64,000 bases of DNA from Thalassotalea eurytherma (lineage in GTDB: Bacteria > Pseudomonadota > Gammaproteobacteria > Enterobacterales > Alteromonadaceae). Position 1 is the first letter of the stretch. Every line of letters begins with the position of its first letter. Under the pieces are notes generated by a model. The model was not told where the DNA came from. It made no database searches and saw only the letters and a list, made by a program, of their open reading frames with translations. Of the stretch, positions 18,452-26,579 are shown one piece after another. The translations under genes were made by a program, and so were the position numbers. The stretch spans positions 186,001-250,000 of the forward strand of contig NZ_BSSU01000004.1 in assembly GCF_030161415.1 (NCBI RefSeq). Direction: 5' to 3'.

Positions 18452-19369
18452 TTAAAAGATCAGTCCGTAACCATAACCTGCTACAACAGTCATAGAGATA
18501 ACAACACTTACAAAGGCAATAACTAGGGGGGGCTTGAAAATTGACTTTAATAAAATAACTTCCGTTAAACTTGCACCAGCACTACCTATAATCAAAGACA
18601 TTACCGCCCCTAAACTCATGCCTTTAGCAACAAGCGCTGCAGACAAAGGAATAACAGCCTCTGCACGAATATATAGTGGAACGCCAATAACAGCAGCAGC
18701 TGGCACGGCCCAAGGGTTATTATCGCTAGCAACTTGCGCGATATATTCTGACGGCATAAAGCCATAAATTATCGAACCTATCGCAATACCAGCAATCAAA
18801 TAAGGCAATACACTTTTGAAGTCTTTCCATGTTGCGTGCCATATCTTGCGCCATGGTGTTACTGTCTTACCTGCGCTGCATGTACTGCCACAGTTTCTAT
18901 CTGCTGGAGCTTGATAGGCTTGGCGTTTAATGTACTTTTCAAAACCGAACTTTTCTAATGTGAAGCCAGCAACTACAGACACCAGCATGGCAACGACAAA
19001 GTAAAATAACGTAACTTGCCAACCAAATGTAAAGAAGAACAAGCCAATAATAATTGGGTTTAGTAATGGGCTGGCAAATAGGAAAACCATCATCGTACCA
19101 AATCCCGCTTTGGCTCTCAGTAACCCCTTTAAAAAAGGAATAGTGGAACAGGAACAAAATGGCGTAATGGCCCCTAATAATGCGGCAATAACATATCCCT
19201 TACCTTGCTTGTCGCTTAAAATCTGCGGAATTTTAGCCGGCGGAATATAATGTTGTAGCACGCCAACTAGGTAGCTAATTGCTAAGAATAATGCTGTTAG
19301 TTCAACAGCGAAAAAAACAAACATATTTAACGTTTGCGTTAATGCTTGCGGTGTTAATTCAATCACCAC
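18452..19369 (-). CDS. Permease of the ArsP/COG0701 (DUF318) family, SO_0444-like
   Basis: Polytopic inner-membrane permease, 305 residues. The family core is clear: LGAITPFCSCSTIPFLKGLLRAKAGFG (residues about 61-87), with a CxCS metal- or arsenic-binding motif, then FASPLLNPIIIGLFFF. A middle cytoplasmic loop carries a second cysteine pair in NCGSTCSAGK (about 160-169). Homologues export organoarsenicals or Cu/Zn; this subgroup is often paired with an ArsR-type regulator. Here one is transcribed divergently (19474-19779) with two operators between, so metal- or metalloid-induced export is the likely job. The ion is not determined. Confidence 0.88.
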   Translation of the reverse strand: MVIELTPQALTQTLNMFVFFAVELTALFLAISYLVGVLQHYIPPAKIPQILSDKQGKGYVIAALLGAITPFCSCSTIPFLKGLLRAKAGFGTMMVFLFASPLLNPIIIGLFFFTFGWQVTLFYFVVAMLVSVVAGFTLEKFGFEKYIKRQAYQAPADRNCGSTCSAGKTVTPWRKIWHATWKDFKSVLPYLIAGIAIGSIIYGFMPSEYIAQVASDNNPWAVPAAAVIGVPLYIRAEAVIPLSAALVAKGMSLGAVMSLIIGSAGASLTEVILLKSIFKPPLVIAFVSVVISMTVVAGYGYGLIF

Positions 19370-19381
19370 TCAAAACCTATA

Positions 19382-19399
19382 TTTCTAGAAAATTCGAAA
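19382..19399. promoter_or_regulatory. Candidate ArsR operator, permease side
   Basis: TTTCTAGAAAATTCGAAA, an imperfect inverted repeat 12 bases upstream of the permease start. It matches 15 of 18 positions of a second copy at 19431-19448. Confidence 0.6.
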
Positions 19400-19430
19400 T
19401 ACAAAGAATACCATTAGCAAAAGCAAGATG

Positions 19431-19448
19431 TTTCTAGTAATATCGAAA
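19431..19448. promoter_or_regulatory. Candidate ArsR operator, regulator side
   Basis: TTTCTAGTAATATCGAAA, the second copy, 49 bases centre to centre from the first and 25 bases upstream of the regulator ATG. The arms TTTC...GAAA are identical in the two sites and the differences fall in the spacer. Confidence 0.6.
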
Positions 19449-19473
19449 TAAAATTTGTAACGAATAGGATGAA

Positions 19474-19779
19474 ATGTTGTTTATGAATATTGAAATGGTT
19501 GCAAAAGCCTTAAAAGAACTTGGCCATAAAACACGTTTGTCTATATACAAACAAGTTGTCAAAGCTGGTCAACAAGGTATTAGTGTTGGGGATATTCAAG
19601 AGGAACTATCTATTCCAGGCTCAACACTTTCTCACCATATATCAGGACTAAGCCAAGCCGATCTTATTCACCAACGCCGTGAAGGTAGGACGTTATTCTG
19701 TATAGCTAACTATCAACATCTAGAAGATGTTATCGACTTTTTAAAAGATGAATGCTGTGTAGGTGATTCAATTAATTAA
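19474..19779 (+). CDS. ArsR/SmtB-family transcriptional regulator
   Basis: Winged-helix repressor of 101 residues. LKELGHKTRLSIYKQVVKAG (residues about 13-32) is the family N-terminal helix pair; VGDIQEELSIPGSTLSHHISGLSQADLIHQRREGRTLFC (about 37-75) is the recognition helix and wing. The usual ELCVCDL metal motif on helix 3 is absent. Instead two adjacent cysteines lie at the C terminus (DECCVG) and one in the wing (LFC), a likely ligand set. ATG 19474 has AGGA four bases upstream. Divergent from the permease it presumably controls. Confidence 0.9.
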   Translation: MLFMNIEMVAKALKELGHKTRLSIYKQVVKAGQQGISVGDIQEELSIPGSTLSHHISGLSQADLIHQRREGRTLFCIANYQHLEDVIDFLKDECCVGDSIN

Positions 19780-19822
19780 TCATCTCGACTATAACCAATT
19801 GAATTTATTGAACTGTCAGGGG

Positions 19823-19868
19823 TTGTCGTGTAATTGTCGTGGCAAATTTATCGTATCCTAAAACGATA
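19823..19868. promoter_or_regulatory. Repeat elements upstream of the HTH-membrane gene
   Basis: TTGTCGTG occurs twice as a direct repeat (19823-19830 and 19834-19841) with an 11-base period, about one helical turn. It is followed by an inverted repeat TATCGT / ACGATA (19849-19854, 19863-19868). Candidate binding sites for the adjacent XRE protein; not established. Confidence 0.35.
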
Positions 19869-19914
19869 TAGTCATAATGCTCATCGTTGTCATTAAATTA
19901 CTAAGGAGCGTCCT

Positions 19915-20601
19915 TTGTTTTTATCTGTAGAAAAACTAAAGAGACTAAGAAAAGAGAAAGGTTGGTCCCAAGAAGTCTTAGCAAAAGCAAGCGGTTTGTC
20001 TGTTCGAACGATTCAGCGTATTGAATCAAACGGTAAAGCTTCTGCTGAGTCATCGTTAGCTATTGCCGCTGTTTTCGATCTATCTCCTAAGTTATTAATA
20101 GCAACTTCCAATGAAATAGAAGTTAACTGGACGAAGGAGATAATGATGAAAAATGGATTGGCACTTGCCATAATAACAGGTGTTATTTGGATGCTGGTGA
20201 TATTGGCTGGTAGTGCAAATTTATATATAGATATTGCATCGGCTTTATTTTTAGTACTGTTTTTATATGGTGCAACGATTGTGACATTTGGCACTGAGGG
20301 GCTATTTAAATCAGTAGTTGGTTTAAAATACTTATTTACTGACGAACTGGTTGGCGGTACAAAAGCGAAATACCTTGGCCAAGTCTATAGTGCGCAAGTT
20401 AAGTTTTTATATGGTGGCGCATTAATCGGGTTAGTCATCGGTGCAATTGCTATTTTGGGCAATATTGATACTTACGAAGGCTTTGTTTTTCAGCGCGCCT
20501 CTGCAGTGAATTTAATTGTCTTATTCTATGCTGCAATTTTGAGTGAAGGTCTAATAAGGCCATTAAGTATAAAATTAAAAACCTGCGATATAGCAACGTA
20601 A
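19915..20601 (+). CDS. XRE-type HTH protein with C-terminal membrane domain
   Basis: 228 residues. An N-terminal Cro/C1 helix-turn-helix (LKRLRKEKGWSQEVLAKASGLSVRTIQRIESNGKASAESSLAIAAVF, about 8-54) is joined by a short linker to a membrane part with about four hydrophobic segments (about 78-95, 98-118, 158-178, 190-210). The TTG start is supported by AAGGAG six bases upstream; no ATG is available before the HTH. A membrane-tethered transcription factor is the simplest reading. The membrane half does not match a family I can name. It lies alone between the ArsR gene and a hairpin terminator. Confidence 0.78.
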   Translation: MFLSVEKLKRLRKEKGWSQEVLAKASGLSVRTIQRIESNGKASAESSLAIAAVFDLSPKLLIATSNEIEVNWTKEIMMKNGLALAIITGVIWMLVILAGSANLYIDIASALFLVLFLYGATIVTFGTEGLFKSVVGLKYLFTDELVGGTKAKYLGQVYSAQVKFLYGGALIGLVIGAIAILGNIDTYEGFVFQRASAVNLIVLFYAAILSEGLIRPLSIKLKTCDIAT

Positions 20602-20611
20602 TATTGAAGTT

Positions 20612-20640
20612 GGGTCAGCACAATATTAATGTGCTGACCC
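20612..20640. terminator. Strong hairpin terminator between convergent genes
   Basis: Perfect ten-base arms GGGTCAGCAC / GTGCTGACCC around a nine-base AT loop, between the XRE gene and the VOC gene. Only a short T-rich tail follows. Confidence 0.65.
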
Positions 20641-20661
20641 TTCATGATATTGAGCGTTTAC

Positions 20662-21147
20662 TTATTCGTAATCTGAAGCGTAAGTTTCTTCATAAGTATG
20701 AGAATAAAGTTCAAATAGGTTACCAAATGGGTCTTCTAGATAAACCATTTTAGCAGGCTTGTTATCATCTTCTGGGTGATAACGCATAATGTCCATACGC
20801 ACTTTACCGCCGTACTCTTCGGTTTTTCTCATCACCGTTTCAAAATCATCTGTTTGTAAACAAAAATGGAAAATACCTAATCGTGAGAAATCGACTTCGT
20901 GGCGTTCTTGACGCTCTTTCATTTCAAATAGCTCAACACCAATACCGTCTGTTGTGACAAGGTGTGCAATATTAAACCCCTTAAAACCTTCACCAAATAC
21001 AGCAATACACATTCTACCAATAGCTGTTTCGCGTTCTTCGATTACTTTGGTGTTGTTCATCACAATTTTTAAGCCTAGAACTTTTGTGTAAAATTCTACC
21101 GCTTTGTCCATATCACCTACCATAATGCCGACATGATTCATTTTCAT
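20662..21147 (-). CDS. VOC (glyoxalase/dioxygenase) superfamily protein
   Basis: Vicinal-oxygen-chelate fold protein of about 161 residues made of two beta-alpha-beta-beta-beta modules. The first opens MNHVGIMVGDMDKAVEFYTKVLGLK; the second includes GIFHFCLQTDDFETVMRKTEEYGG and ends VYLEDPFGNLFELYSH. Likely metal ligands are H in MNHVG, E in GVELFE, H in FHFCLQ and E in NLFELY. ATG 21147 (MKMNHVG) is chosen because GGAG lies nine bases upstream; a TTG five codons earlier overlaps that site. Divergent from the LysR gene, its probable regulator. Substrate unknown. Confidence 0.85.
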   Translation of the reverse strand: MKMNHVGIMVGDMDKAVEFYTKVLGLKIVMNNTKVIEERETAIGRMCIAVFGEGFKGFNIAHLVTTDGIGVELFEMKERQERHEVDFSRLGIFHFCLQTDDFETVMRKTEEYGGKVRMDIMRYHPEDDNKPAKMVYLEDPFGNLFELYSHTYEETYASDYE

Positions 21148-21230
21148 AATTTTGTACTCCAATCTGTGATTGATAATTGCTTAACTTGTCTTGATGAGCA
21201 CAGTATAGGAAAGACCCTTTATTATTTGAA

Positions 21231-21245
21231 ATTATGATTTATAAT
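21231..21245. promoter_or_regulatory. LysR-type box
   Basis: Inverted repeat ATTAT-N5-ATAAT, a T-N11-A motif typical of LysR-family binding, in the gap between the VOC gene and the LysR gene. Confidence 0.5.
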
Positions 21246-21252
21246 CAAAACA

Positions 21253-21267
21253 ATAATATTTTATTAT
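21253..21267. promoter_or_regulatory. Second inverted repeat before the LysR gene
   Basis: ATAATA-TTT-TATTAT, 22 bases from the first box (centre to centre) and 11 bases before the LysR start. LysR regulators usually contact a recognition site plus a nearby activation site, which this spacing would allow. Confidence 0.4.
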
Positions 21268-21278
21268 GACCATAAATT

Positions 21279-22163
21279 ATGTTGAATCCTGTATGGCTAC
21301 AGACCTTTGTCACCTTGATTGACACAGGACATTTCACTAAAACCGCAGAAAAACTTTTCATGACGCAACCTGGGGTTAGTCAACACATAAGTAAGTTAGA
21401 GCATAATTGTGGCCACCCATTAATAAACAGAGATAAAAAGAGCTTTGAATTAACAGAGCAAGGACGACTCGTTTATCAATATGCTCAATCGTTAAAACAA
21501 AATGAACACGCATTGCTAGAACAGTTGTCCTTTGATGACCCAAATAACGGGCAATGTAATATCTCATGCTCAGGTGCGTTAGCATTGGTTTTATACCCTA
21601 AATTAACGTCATTACAAGTGGAACACCCAGGTATCGTCCTAAAGCTAAAAGCAGCACCTAATCATCAAATAATTCAAGAAGTTCAATATGGTCATACCGA
21701 TATAGGGCTTGTTACACATATTCCGAACACAAGCTTGTTTGACGTGGTTAAGTTGGGTGAAGAAGAGCTTTGTTTAACCTTTGCTAAACAAAACATAGCG
21801 CAAGATATCTTAACGTTAATAAAAAACGATGGATTAATTGATCACCCTGATGCAGAGCATTATTTATCGCTGTTCATTGAGCATAGTCACGACAATCAAT
21901 TAAGTAAGTTAACGATAAAAGAAATTAAGACGGCCGGTTTTATCAATCAAATTAGTCAGATTCTTGAGCCTGTAGCAAAAGGCTTAGGCTTTACTGTCTT
22001 GCCTAAAAGCGCAATCGATAGCTTTGCCCAGTCAAACCAACTCAGCTGCTACCAGTCGACACGAAAGGTGATGGAGACAATTTATTTAATCACCAGAAAA
22101 AATCGACAATTACCAGCTAGGTTCCAACAAATAAATAGCATACTTGCCGAGCATTTCACGTAA
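21279..22163 (+). CDS. LysR-family transcriptional regulator
   Basis: 294 residues with the N-terminal winged HTH (WLQTFVTLIDTGHFTKTAEKLFMTQPGVSQHISKLEHNCGHPLINRDKKSFELTEQG, about 5-61). The periplasmic-binding-like effector domain follows from about residue 90 (CNISCSGALALVLYPKLTSLQ and later VAKGLGFTVLPKSAI). The effector is not identifiable. Divergent from the VOC gene with two AT-rich inverted repeats between, so it probably controls that gene and itself. Converges on the acetyltransferase at its 3' end. Confidence 0.93.
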   Translation: MLNPVWLQTFVTLIDTGHFTKTAEKLFMTQPGVSQHISKLEHNCGHPLINRDKKSFELTEQGRLVYQYAQSLKQNEHALLEQLSFDDPNNGQCNISCSGALALVLYPKLTSLQVEHPGIVLKLKAAPNHQIIQEVQYGHTDIGLVTHIPNTSLFDVVKLGEEELCLTFAKQNIAQDILTLIKNDGLIDHPDAEHYLSLFIEHSHDNQLSKLTIKEIKTAGFINQISQILEPVAKGLGFTVLPKSAIDSFAQSNQLSCYQSTRKVMETIYLITRKNRQLPARFQQINSILAEHFT

Positions 22164-22182
22164 TGAACCAAGCGTTTAAGTG

Positions 22183-22734
22183 CTAGGTATTAAGCTTTTT
22201 TATGAGCTTAGCAGGCGTTCCGCCAACCATAGAGTCTGGTGGCACATCATGATTAACAACAGCATTAGCGGCAACAATAGAACGAGCGCCAATAGTAACG
22301 CCTTGATTGATAACCGCGTTACCACCGATCCAAACATCATCTTCAATAACAATTGGCAAACAATAGGTTTCCCATTCGCGTCTTGCTTTAAAATCAATCG
22401 GGTGAGTTGCTGTATAGAGCTGCACTGAAGGCCCTATCATGACATGATCACCAATAGTGATAGGTGCGCCATCAAGCATGGTTACCCCAATATTGATTAA
22501 GCTATTGTTGCCGATAGATATTTGACGACCAAATTCACAATAAAATGGCGGATTGATAATCGAACTCTCGCCAACATGGTTTAATAGAGCAGTGAGTTTT
22601 TTTTGCGCAACAGCATGACTATTAGCGTTATTAATCTCGTTCAAGCGTGAAAACGCATTCGCGCGACCTGCATTTATTTCAGGATCAGCGCCTTCAAAAC
22701 GCTGTCCTTCTTTCATTTTTTCGTATTCTGTCAT
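22183..22734 (-). CDS. Sugar O-acetyltransferase, Maa/LacA type
   Basis: Trimeric left-handed beta-helix acetyltransferase, 183 residues, using acetyl-CoA. It starts with the Maa-domain pattern MTEYEKMKEGQRFEGADPEI, then hexapeptide repeats from about residue 70 on (ISIGNNSLINIGVTMLDGAPITIGDHVMIGPSV). The catalytic histidine is in LYTATHPID (about residue 115) and the C terminus has MVGGTPAKLIKKL. The acceptor may be maltose, galactoside or another sugar. Single gene. Confidence 0.92.
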   Translation of the reverse strand: MTEYEKMKEGQRFEGADPEINAGRANAFSRLNEINNANSHAVAQKKLTALLNHVGESSIINPPFYCEFGRQISIGNNSLINIGVTMLDGAPITIGDHVMIGPSVQLYTATHPIDFKARREWETYCLPIVIEDDVWIGGNAVINQGVTIGARSIVAANAVVNHDVPPDSMVGGTPAKLIKKLNT

Positions 22735-22767
22735 ATGGCTACTATCGGTAGTTTAACGAGTAAAAAC

Positions 22768-22796
22768 AAAAGACACGCTAATGCGTGTCTTTTTTA
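22768..22796 (-). terminator. Terminator of pilT-pilU
   Basis: Perfect hairpin AAAGACACGC / GCGTGTCTTT with a five-base loop just downstream of the pilU stop (minus strand). T-rich flanks on both sides would allow action in both directions. Confidence 0.85.
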
Positions 22797-22802
22797 GTCA
22801 CG

Positions 22803-23936
22803 TTACATGTCGTCTTTATCAGGCTCTAACCCTGATAACGTTACGCCAGACAATGCACCTGTACCACCTTGATCATTGGTTCTTAGTTTGATCATTAAAC
22901 GCAGATCATTTGGTGAATCAGCATGATGTAAGGCATCAGCGTAATTAATCATGCCTCGTTGGTAAAGGGTAAACAGTGCCTGATCGAAGGTTTGCATACC
23001 TTGCTCTGTCGACTTCTCCATCACTTCTTTAATTTCACCAACCTGCCCTTTCTTAATCAGCTCAGCGATATATGGCGAATTTAAAAGAATTTCAATTGCC
23101 GCTACTCGACCATTGCCATCTTTTGTTGGAATTAATTGTTGAGCAATAATACCACGCAAGTTTAATGCTAAATCAAACAATAACTTACCGTGTTGCTCTG
23201 CTGGAACTAAGTGCATAATACGGTCAATGGCTTGGTTTGCATTGTTTGCATGTAAGGTTGCAATACACAAGTGACCTGTTTCAGCGAAACTTAACGCATG
23301 CTCCATAATCTCTTGGCTACGAATTTCACCAATAAGAATGACATCTGGTGCTTGTCGAAGAGAGCTTTTTAGGGCGGCATCAAAGCTTTCTGTATCTAAA
23401 CCTACCTCACGTTGAGTAATCATACTTTTTTGATGTTCATGAACAAATTCTACAGGGTCTTCAATCGTTAAAATATGACCACGTGAGTTTTTGTTACGAT
23501 AGCCAATAAGCGCCGCCATCGAGGTTGATTTACCAGTACCGGTACCACCAACGAATAGCACCAAGCCACGTTTTGACATAACAACGTCTTTTAGCACTGA
23601 CGGTAAGCCTAGCTCATCGGCATCGGGAATTTCAGTCACAATACGTCGAATAACCATACCGGCCATATCACGTTGCCAAAAAGCAGAAACACGGAATCGG
23701 CCAATATCATCTATTGAAATAGCAAAGTTACATTCTTTTTCTAAATCAAATTGCTCTTTTTGTTTAGCATTCATTGCGCTGTGAACAAGGTTTAACGCAT
23801 CGTCTGAGCTTAATACATGCATATCTATCGGTTGAAGTTCACCGTTAATTTTTGCACTAACTGGTAGCTTAGCCGTCACGAACATATCGGAGGCTTTTTC
23901 GTCTACCATTTTTTTCAATAAATCATGAAAAATCAT
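22803..23936 (-). CDS. pilU: Type IV pilus retraction ATPase PilU
   Basis: PilT-like hexameric ATPase assisting pilus retraction. Walker A is VGGTGTGKSTSMAAL (residues about 130-144), Walker B region SSLRQAPDVILIGEIRS (about 190-206) and the His box FAETGHLCIATLHANNA (about 215-231). The PilT AIRNLIRE signature is replaced by LLNSPYIAELIKKGQVGEIK, as expected of PilU. 377 residues with an extended C-terminal tail ending in an acidic stretch. It begins 9 bases after pilT. Confidence 0.94.
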   Translation of the reverse strand: MIFHDLLKKMVDEKASDMFVTAKLPVSAKINGELQPIDMHVLSSDDALNLVHSAMNAKQKEQFDLEKECNFAISIDDIGRFRVSAFWQRDMAGMVIRRIVTEIPDADELGLPSVLKDVVMSKRGLVLFVGGTGTGKSTSMAALIGYRNKNSRGHILTIEDPVEFVHEHQKSMITQREVGLDTESFDAALKSSLRQAPDVILIGEIRSQEIMEHALSFAETGHLCIATLHANNANQAIDRIMHLVPAEQHGKLLFDLALNLRGIIAQQLIPTKDGNGRVAAIEILLNSPYIAELIKKGQVGEIKEVMEKSTEQGMQTFDQALFTLYQRGMINYADALHHADSPNDLRLMIKLRTNDQGGTGALSGVTLSGLEPDKDDM

Positions 23937-23945
23937 ATAACTACC

Positions 23946-24989
23946 TTAAAATCCAGCAAACTGATTTTTATCGTGAGCTTTCGCAGCGGCGTCTTGACGA
24001 GTAATCAATCCGCGATTAACCAGGTTTAATAAACACTGATCCATGGTCTGCATACCGTGCGCCATACCCGTTTGGATAGAGCTATACATTTGCGCAATTT
24101 TATCTTCTCGAATTAAGTTGCGGATAGCGGGTACACCAATCATGATTTCATGTGCAGCCACACGTCCGCCACCTACTTTCTTAACTAATGTTTGCGAGAT
24201 AACTGCACGCAATGATTCAGATAACATAGAACGCACCATCGACTTTTCTTCGGCAGGGAATACATCAATAATACGGTCAATCGTTTTAGGTGCAGACGTT
24301 GTATGCAAGGTACCAAAAACCAAGTGACCTGTTTCTGCGGCTGTCATGGCTAAGCGAATGGTTTCTAAGTCACGCATCTCACCAACAAGTATGACATCAG
24401 GATCTTCACGCAACGCGCTACGCAATGCGTTACTAAAACTTAAGGTGTCTCGATGTACTTCACGTTGGTTAATCAAACATGCTTTGTTTTCATGAACAAA
24501 TTCGATTGGATCTTCAATCGTTAGGATGTGATCGTGTTTATAACTATTAATGTAATCAATCATCGCAGCAAGCGTTGTAGATTTACCAGAACCCGTAGGA
24601 CCGGTCACCAGCACTAAGCCACGAGGGTTCTCTGAAATGTCGCGAAAAATATCAGGACAACCTAAGTCTTCCAACGTTAATACTTTGCTAGGGATGGTAC
24701 GAAATACTGCCGCAGGACCACGGTTTTGATTAAAGGCGTTTACCCTGAAACGGGCTAAATTTGGTACTTCAAATGAAAAATCGGCTTCGAGGTTTTCTTC
24801 ATATTCTTTACGTTGTCGATCTGTCATAATATCGTAGACGAGTGCATTAACATCTTTGGCATCAAACGCAGGGATATTAAGTTTACGCACATCACCATCA
24901 ACACGAATAGACGGTGGCGTACCAGTAGACAAATGTAAATCAGATGCATTGTGCTCAACGCTGAACGCTAACAGTTCGGTGATATCCAT
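23946..24989 (-). CDS. pilT: Type IV pilus twitching motility ATPase PilT
   Basis: Retraction motor for type IV pili. 347 residues: Walker A TGPTGSGKSTTLAAMIDY (about 128-145), Asp box, Walker B region ALREDPDVILVGEMRD, His box AAETGHLVFGTLHTTSA and the retraction signature VPAIRNLIREDKI (about 284-296) are all intact. An AGAGGT ribosome site precedes the ATG. Divergent from yggS with only 33 bases between the starts, the same neighbour as E. coli yggR/yggS. Confidence 0.97.
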   Translation of the reverse strand: MDITELLAFSVEHNASDLHLSTGTPPSIRVDGDVRKLNIPAFDAKDVNALVYDIMTDRQRKEYEENLEADFSFEVPNLARFRVNAFNQNRGPAAVFRTIPSKVLTLEDLGCPDIFRDISENPRGLVLVTGPTGSGKSTTLAAMIDYINSYKHDHILTIEDPIEFVHENKACLINQREVHRDTLSFSNALRSALREDPDVILVGEMRDLETIRLAMTAAETGHLVFGTLHTTSAPKTIDRIIDVFPAEEKSMVRSMLSESLRAVISQTLVKKVGGGRVAAHEIMIGVPAIRNLIREDKIAQMYSSIQTGMAHGMQTMDQCLLNLVNRGLITRQDAAAKAHDKNQFAGF

Positions 24990-25022
24990 ACGGACCTCTT
25001 TTTAAAATAGTTATAAAGCAAC

Positions 25023-25697
25023 ATGAGTAATATTAAAGATAACCTTGGCAAAGTTGAACAGCAAATTAAAAATGCATGTCTAAAAAGTAATATTTGCCCT
25101 TCAAGCGTCGATCTTTTAGCCGTAAGTAAAACCAAACCCGCCTCAGATGTCGAGTTAGCCTATCAAGCAGGGCAACGACTGTTTGGTGAAAACTATGTGC
25201 AAGAAGCGGTAGAAAAAATTTCAACGCTAAATTCTCTTACCGACATAGCATGGCATTTTATTGGTCCGATACAGTCTAATAAAACAAAATTAATTGCTGA
25301 ACACTTTCATTGGGTGCAAAGTGTTGACCGCATTAAAATCATGCAACGACTTAACGAACAGCGTCCGCCAGAATTGGGTAAACTCAATATTTGCTTACAA
25401 ATCAATATTAGTGGAGAAGAAAGCAAATCAGGCGCTGCGCTAAACCAGCTCCCTGCCTTAATTCAAGCCAGCAAAGCGTGTTCTAATTTAGTGTTAAGGG
25501 GCTTTATGGCAATTCCTGAAAAAGGTGATGCGAACTTGAGTTTCGAGAAAATGCACCAATTATTTAAACAATACCAACTTGAAATACCAACCATAGATAC
25601 CTTATCTATGGGCATGTCGGCAGACATGGAACAGGCGATACATCATGGCTCAACCATGGTACGCATTGGCACAGCCGTATTTGGTTCAAGAAATTAA
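25023..25697 (+). CDS. yggS: PLP homeostasis protein (YggS/PROSC family)
   Basis: Single-domain TIM-barrel pyridoxal-phosphate-binding protein that buffers PLP and affects amino acid metabolism. The PLP lysine is in LLAVSKTKPASDVE (residues about 30-43). FGENYVQEAVEKI (about 57-69), WHFIGPIQSNKTK (about 81-93), LSMGMSADMEQAI (about 196-208) and VRIGTAVFG are all family motifs. Length 224 is normal. It leads yggS-proC-yggT. Confidence 0.95.
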   Translation: MSNIKDNLGKVEQQIKNACLKSNICPSSVDLLAVSKTKPASDVELAYQAGQRLFGENYVQEAVEKISTLNSLTDIAWHFIGPIQSNKTKLIAEHFHWVQSVDRIKIMQRLNEQRPPELGKLNICLQINISGEESKSGAALNQLPALIQASKACSNLVLRGFMAIPEKGDANLSFEKMHQLFKQYQLEIPTIDTLSMGMSADMEQAIHHGSTMVRIGTAVFGSRN

Positions 25698-25720
25698 TCG
25701 AAAAGAACACAGAGAACGAC

Positions 25721-26533
25721 ATGACAAAAGTTGCATTTATTGGCGCAGGTAATATGAATAGCGCGGTAATTTTAGGTTTAATCAATGCAGGTGTTTCGCC
25801 TTCAAATATCATGGTGACTAACCCCTCACCTGAAAAGCGTGAAAAATTAGCTCAAGCACACGGAATTTTGCACACGGCAAATAATGTCGAAGCGGCTGAA
25901 TTTGCTGACTTCATTGTACTTGGCGTAAAGCCTCACCTTATCACGCAGGTGACAAACGACATTGCAAATCAAATAGACGTTAGCCAGAAATGTTTTATTT
26001 CAGTAGCGGCAGGTACCACAATGGCGCAAATTCAACAGTCACTCTCTGGCAAAGGCTCAGTGATTCGCGTTATGCCAAATACCCCCTCTCAACTTGGTCT
26101 TGGTGTATCGGGTATGTATGCCTGTTCACAAACAACAGAACAACAAAAGCAAGTTGCACAAGAAATCATGCAAGCGGTAGGCATTATTAAATGGTTAGAC
26201 GCTGAAGCTCAAATCGATGATATCATTGCGGTTTCTGGATCGGGTCCGGCTTATTTTTTCTTGTTTATGGAAGCAATGGAAACAAAGGCCAAAGCCCTAG
26301 GCTTTAGTGACAACGAAGCTAGAGCCTTAGTACAACAAACGGCGTTAGGTGCGGCACAAATGGTTGTTGAAAATGACATTTCAATCGCGCAATTACGTGA
26401 AAATGTCACGTCGAAAGGCGGTACAACCCAAGCAGCGCTCAACACTTTTCGCGAAGGTGGTTTACCTGAGCTGGTAAGTAACGCGATGGACAGTGCTATT
26501 GCACGTGCAAAAGAAATGGCACAAGATAGCTAA
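25721..26533 (+). CDS. proC: Pyrroline-5-carboxylate reductase
   Basis: Last step of proline synthesis. Rossmann start VAFIGAGNMNSAVILGLINAG (residues about 4-24), ILGVKPH-type phrase FIVLGVKPHLI (about 66-76), VIRVMPNTPSQLGLG (about 114-128) and the C-terminal SKGGTTQAALNTFREGGL (about 230-247). Length 270. It sits between yggS and yggT, a common gammaproteobacterial order, though not that of E. coli. Confidence 0.96.
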   Translation: MTKVAFIGAGNMNSAVILGLINAGVSPSNIMVTNPSPEKREKLAQAHGILHTANNVEAAEFADFIVLGVKPHLITQVTNDIANQIDVSQKCFISVAAGTTMAQIQQSLSGKGSVIRVMPNTPSQLGLGVSGMYACSQTTEQQKQVAQEIMQAVGIIKWLDAEAQIDDIIAVSGSGPAYFFLFMEAMETKAKALGFSDNEARALVQQTALGAAQMVVENDISIAQLRENVTSKGGTTQAALNTFREGGLPELVSNAMDSAIARAKEMAQDS

Positions 26534-26579
26534 AATTTTGCAGTTTTTTATTTTCTCATTTGTATTTACGGAGTAATTC

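Noticed and set aside
17444-22734. Accessory block considered as a genomic island
   Set aside because: No integrase, tRNA, direct-repeat ends or visible base-composition change; it is better described as interspersed accessory genes.
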